A DNA stretch of 64,000 nucleotides from Actinotignum timonense (lineage in GTDB: Bacteria > Actinomycetota > Actinomycetes > Actinomycetales > Actinomycetaceae). Position numbers and translations under genes: made by a program. Location: NCBI RefSeq assembly GCF_900155575.1, contig NZ_LT706966.1:1860037-1924036 (forward strand). Direction: 5' to 3'. This document shows, one piece after another, positions 62,975 through 64,000 of the stretch. Numbering within the stretch: position 1 is the stretch's first letter; each line of letters starts with the position of its first letter. The notes under the pieces are model-generated. The model did no database searches, was not told the DNA's origin, and saw only the letters and a program-made list of their open reading frames with translations.

Positions 62975-64000
62975 CTACCCGGAAATTTTTTCCAGGAGTT
63001 GGTCAATGCGCGCCACCGCTTCCTCACGCCCGAGGATAGCAATGGAATCAATCACCGGAATGGACACATTCGTGCCCGTCATCGCCACGAAAAGCGGGCC
63101 GAAGGCGAAGCGCGGCTTGATACCGAGGCCCTCCACCAGCGCCGCGTCGAGGGCGGGCTTAATGGCTTCCGGCGTGAAATCATCCAGCGCGCTCAGGGCC
63201 TCGCGAGCCCCGCGTAGCGCTTCGGGCGCCGAATCACGCAACTTGGAGAGGGCTTTCTCGTTGTAATCCAGCTCCGCCGCACTCACGAAAAGGAAGCCGA
63301 GCAGATCCCGGGCCTCCCCCAGCAGCTGCATGCGGGTCTGCGCCAGCGGCGCTGCCGCGTCAAGAATTTCCCGTTCGCGATCCGTGAGCTCCTCATAGGT
63401 GCCGCCGCTCAGCACCTCGCCGAGATAGGGAACGAGGCGGCGGGTGTAATCGGCCACGTCAAGGAGGCGGATATGGTCCGCGTTAATGGCCACGCACTTC
63501 TTGTCATCAAAACGTGCCGGGTTCGGATTGACATTGTGGATATCGAAATGCTCCACAAGTTCTTCCTTGCTGAACACATCGCGTTCGGCGGAGAACGACC
63601 ACCCGAGCAGGGCCAGGTAGTTGAGCAGGCCCTCCGGGATCATGCCGCGTTCGCGGTGGAGCAGCAGATTCGATTCCGGATCGCGCTTGGACAGCTTCTT
63701 GTTGCCCTCCCCCATCACGTAGGGCATATGGCCGAAACGCGGCGTCCACTTCGCGATGCCCAGTTCTTCCAGGGCGCGGTAGAGCACGATCTGGCGCGGC
63801 GTGGAGGAGAGCAGATCCTCCCCGCGCAGCACGTCCGTCACTTCCGTGAGGGCATCGTCAATGGGATTGGTGAGGGTGTAGAGCGGATCGCCATTGGCGC
63901 GCACAATCACATAATCAGGGGTGGAGCCGGCGCGGAAAGTAATATCCCCGCGGATCACATCCGTGAAGGTAATATCCTCATCGGGCATGCGCATGCGCAG
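62975..64000 (-). CDS. gltX: Glutamyl-tRNA synthetase, C-terminal part (cut by window end)
   Basis: The last ~341 codons of a class I glutamyl-tRNA synthetase; the 5' end with the HIGH motif is beyond the window. Visible are the catalytic region 'DYVIVRANGDPLYTLTNPIDDALTEVTDVLRGEDLLSSTPRQIVLYRAL', the KLSKR loop ('GEGNKKLSKRDPESNLLLHRERGMIPEGLLNYLALLGWS') and the anticodon-binding helices. It sits close to tRNA-Glu and tRNA-Gln. In actinobacteria the enzyme also mischarges tRNA-Gln for GatCAB. The frame is open to base 64000. Confidence 0.95.
   Translation of the reverse strand: MRMRMPDEDITFTDVIRGDITFRAGSTPDYVIVRANGDPLYTLTNPIDDALTEVTDVLRGEDLLSSTPRQIVLYRALEELGIAKWTPRFGHMPYVMGEGNKKLSKRDPESNLLLHRERGMIPEGLLNYLALLGWSFSAERDVFSKEELVEHFDIHNVNPNPARFDDKKCVAINADHIRLLDVADYTRRLVPYLGEVLSGGTYEELTDREREILDAAAPLAQTRMQLLGEARDLLGFLFVSAAELDYNEKALSKLRDSAPEALRGAREALSALDDFTPEAIKPALDAALVEGLGIKPRFAFGPLFVAMTGTNVSIPVIDSIAILGREEAVARIDQLLEKISG

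Overview
The window is about 61-62% G+C chromosomal DNA from a high-GC Gram-positive bacterium. Gene content and order point to the Actinomycetales, most likely an Actinomycetaceae-type fermenting or facultative organism. The evidence is the cluster coaD-sepIVA-yceD-rnc-mutM, the order proA-nadD-(membrane protein)-rsfS-phosphatase, the rplU-rpmA-obg-proB block downstream of an RNase E/G gene, a fused-type pntA, cydABDC, an IclR gene divergent from leuCD, and frequent GTG/TTG starts and leaderless promoters. The genus is not determined. No plasmid, phage, insertion sequence or CRISPR array is visible.

Layout. 1-2 kb: the 3' end of a luciferase-like monooxygenase, a PH-domain membrane protein, rpsT and a small membrane protein. 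2-5 kb: pntAB transhydrogenase. 5.2-9.8 kb: the overlapping comEA-comEC-holA unit. 9.9-12.7 kb: a HerA/DUF853 ATPase whose 3' end is frameshifted, convergent with an aldose-epimerase-like protein that lacks catalytic residues. 12.9-20.5 kb: leuS, a HIT protein, two HAD phosphatases, a DUF4282 protein and NDH-2. 20.6-24.8 kb: tRNA-Ala(GGC), then the operon proA-nadD-membrane protein-rsfS-phosphatase. 24.9-28 kb: thioredoxin, a divergent luciferase-like protein coupled to a 54-residue microprotein, and proB. 28-33 kb: obg, rpmA, rplU and rne. 33.3-42.3 kb: a respiration block with cydAB, cydDC, a GAF histidine kinase and a convergent NarL/DevR-type regulator. 42.4-48.5 kb: recG-rsmD-coaD-sepIVA-yceD-rnc-mutM. 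48.7-53.3 kb: rpmB, adhP, ddl-thiL and an AMIN-like lipoprotein. 53.3-57.8 kb: murA, leuCD and the divergent IclR regulator. 57.8-61 kb: a GT4 glycosyltransferase, def and a ChbG/YdjC-like protein without metal ligands. 61-64 kb: a decayed reading frame, tRNA-Glu(CTC), tRNA-Gln(CTG), an unknown protein and the 3' part of gltX.

How the genes work together. Most of the window is core housekeeping: translation, cell wall and division, DNA repair and uptake, and proline and leucine synthesis. A redox theme runs through it: transhydrogenase, NDH-2, cytochrome bd with its CydDC exporter, alcohol dehydrogenase and a DosS/DosR-like two-component pair. A CRP/GlxR-type palindrome upstream of cydA suggests oxygen- or carbon-linked control of that block.

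The least ordinary features are the coupled microprotein gene at 26318-26482, which is easily missed because of its size; two apparent pseudoenzymes, aldose-epimerase-like and ChbG-like; the one-base frameshift in the DUF853 ATPase; the absence of rpmF between yceD and rnc; the decayed frame beside the tRNA pair; and a recurring leaderless promoter pattern (TANNNT followed 5-6 nt later by ATG). I did not find a clear multi-gene defence or biosynthetic system that looks new.
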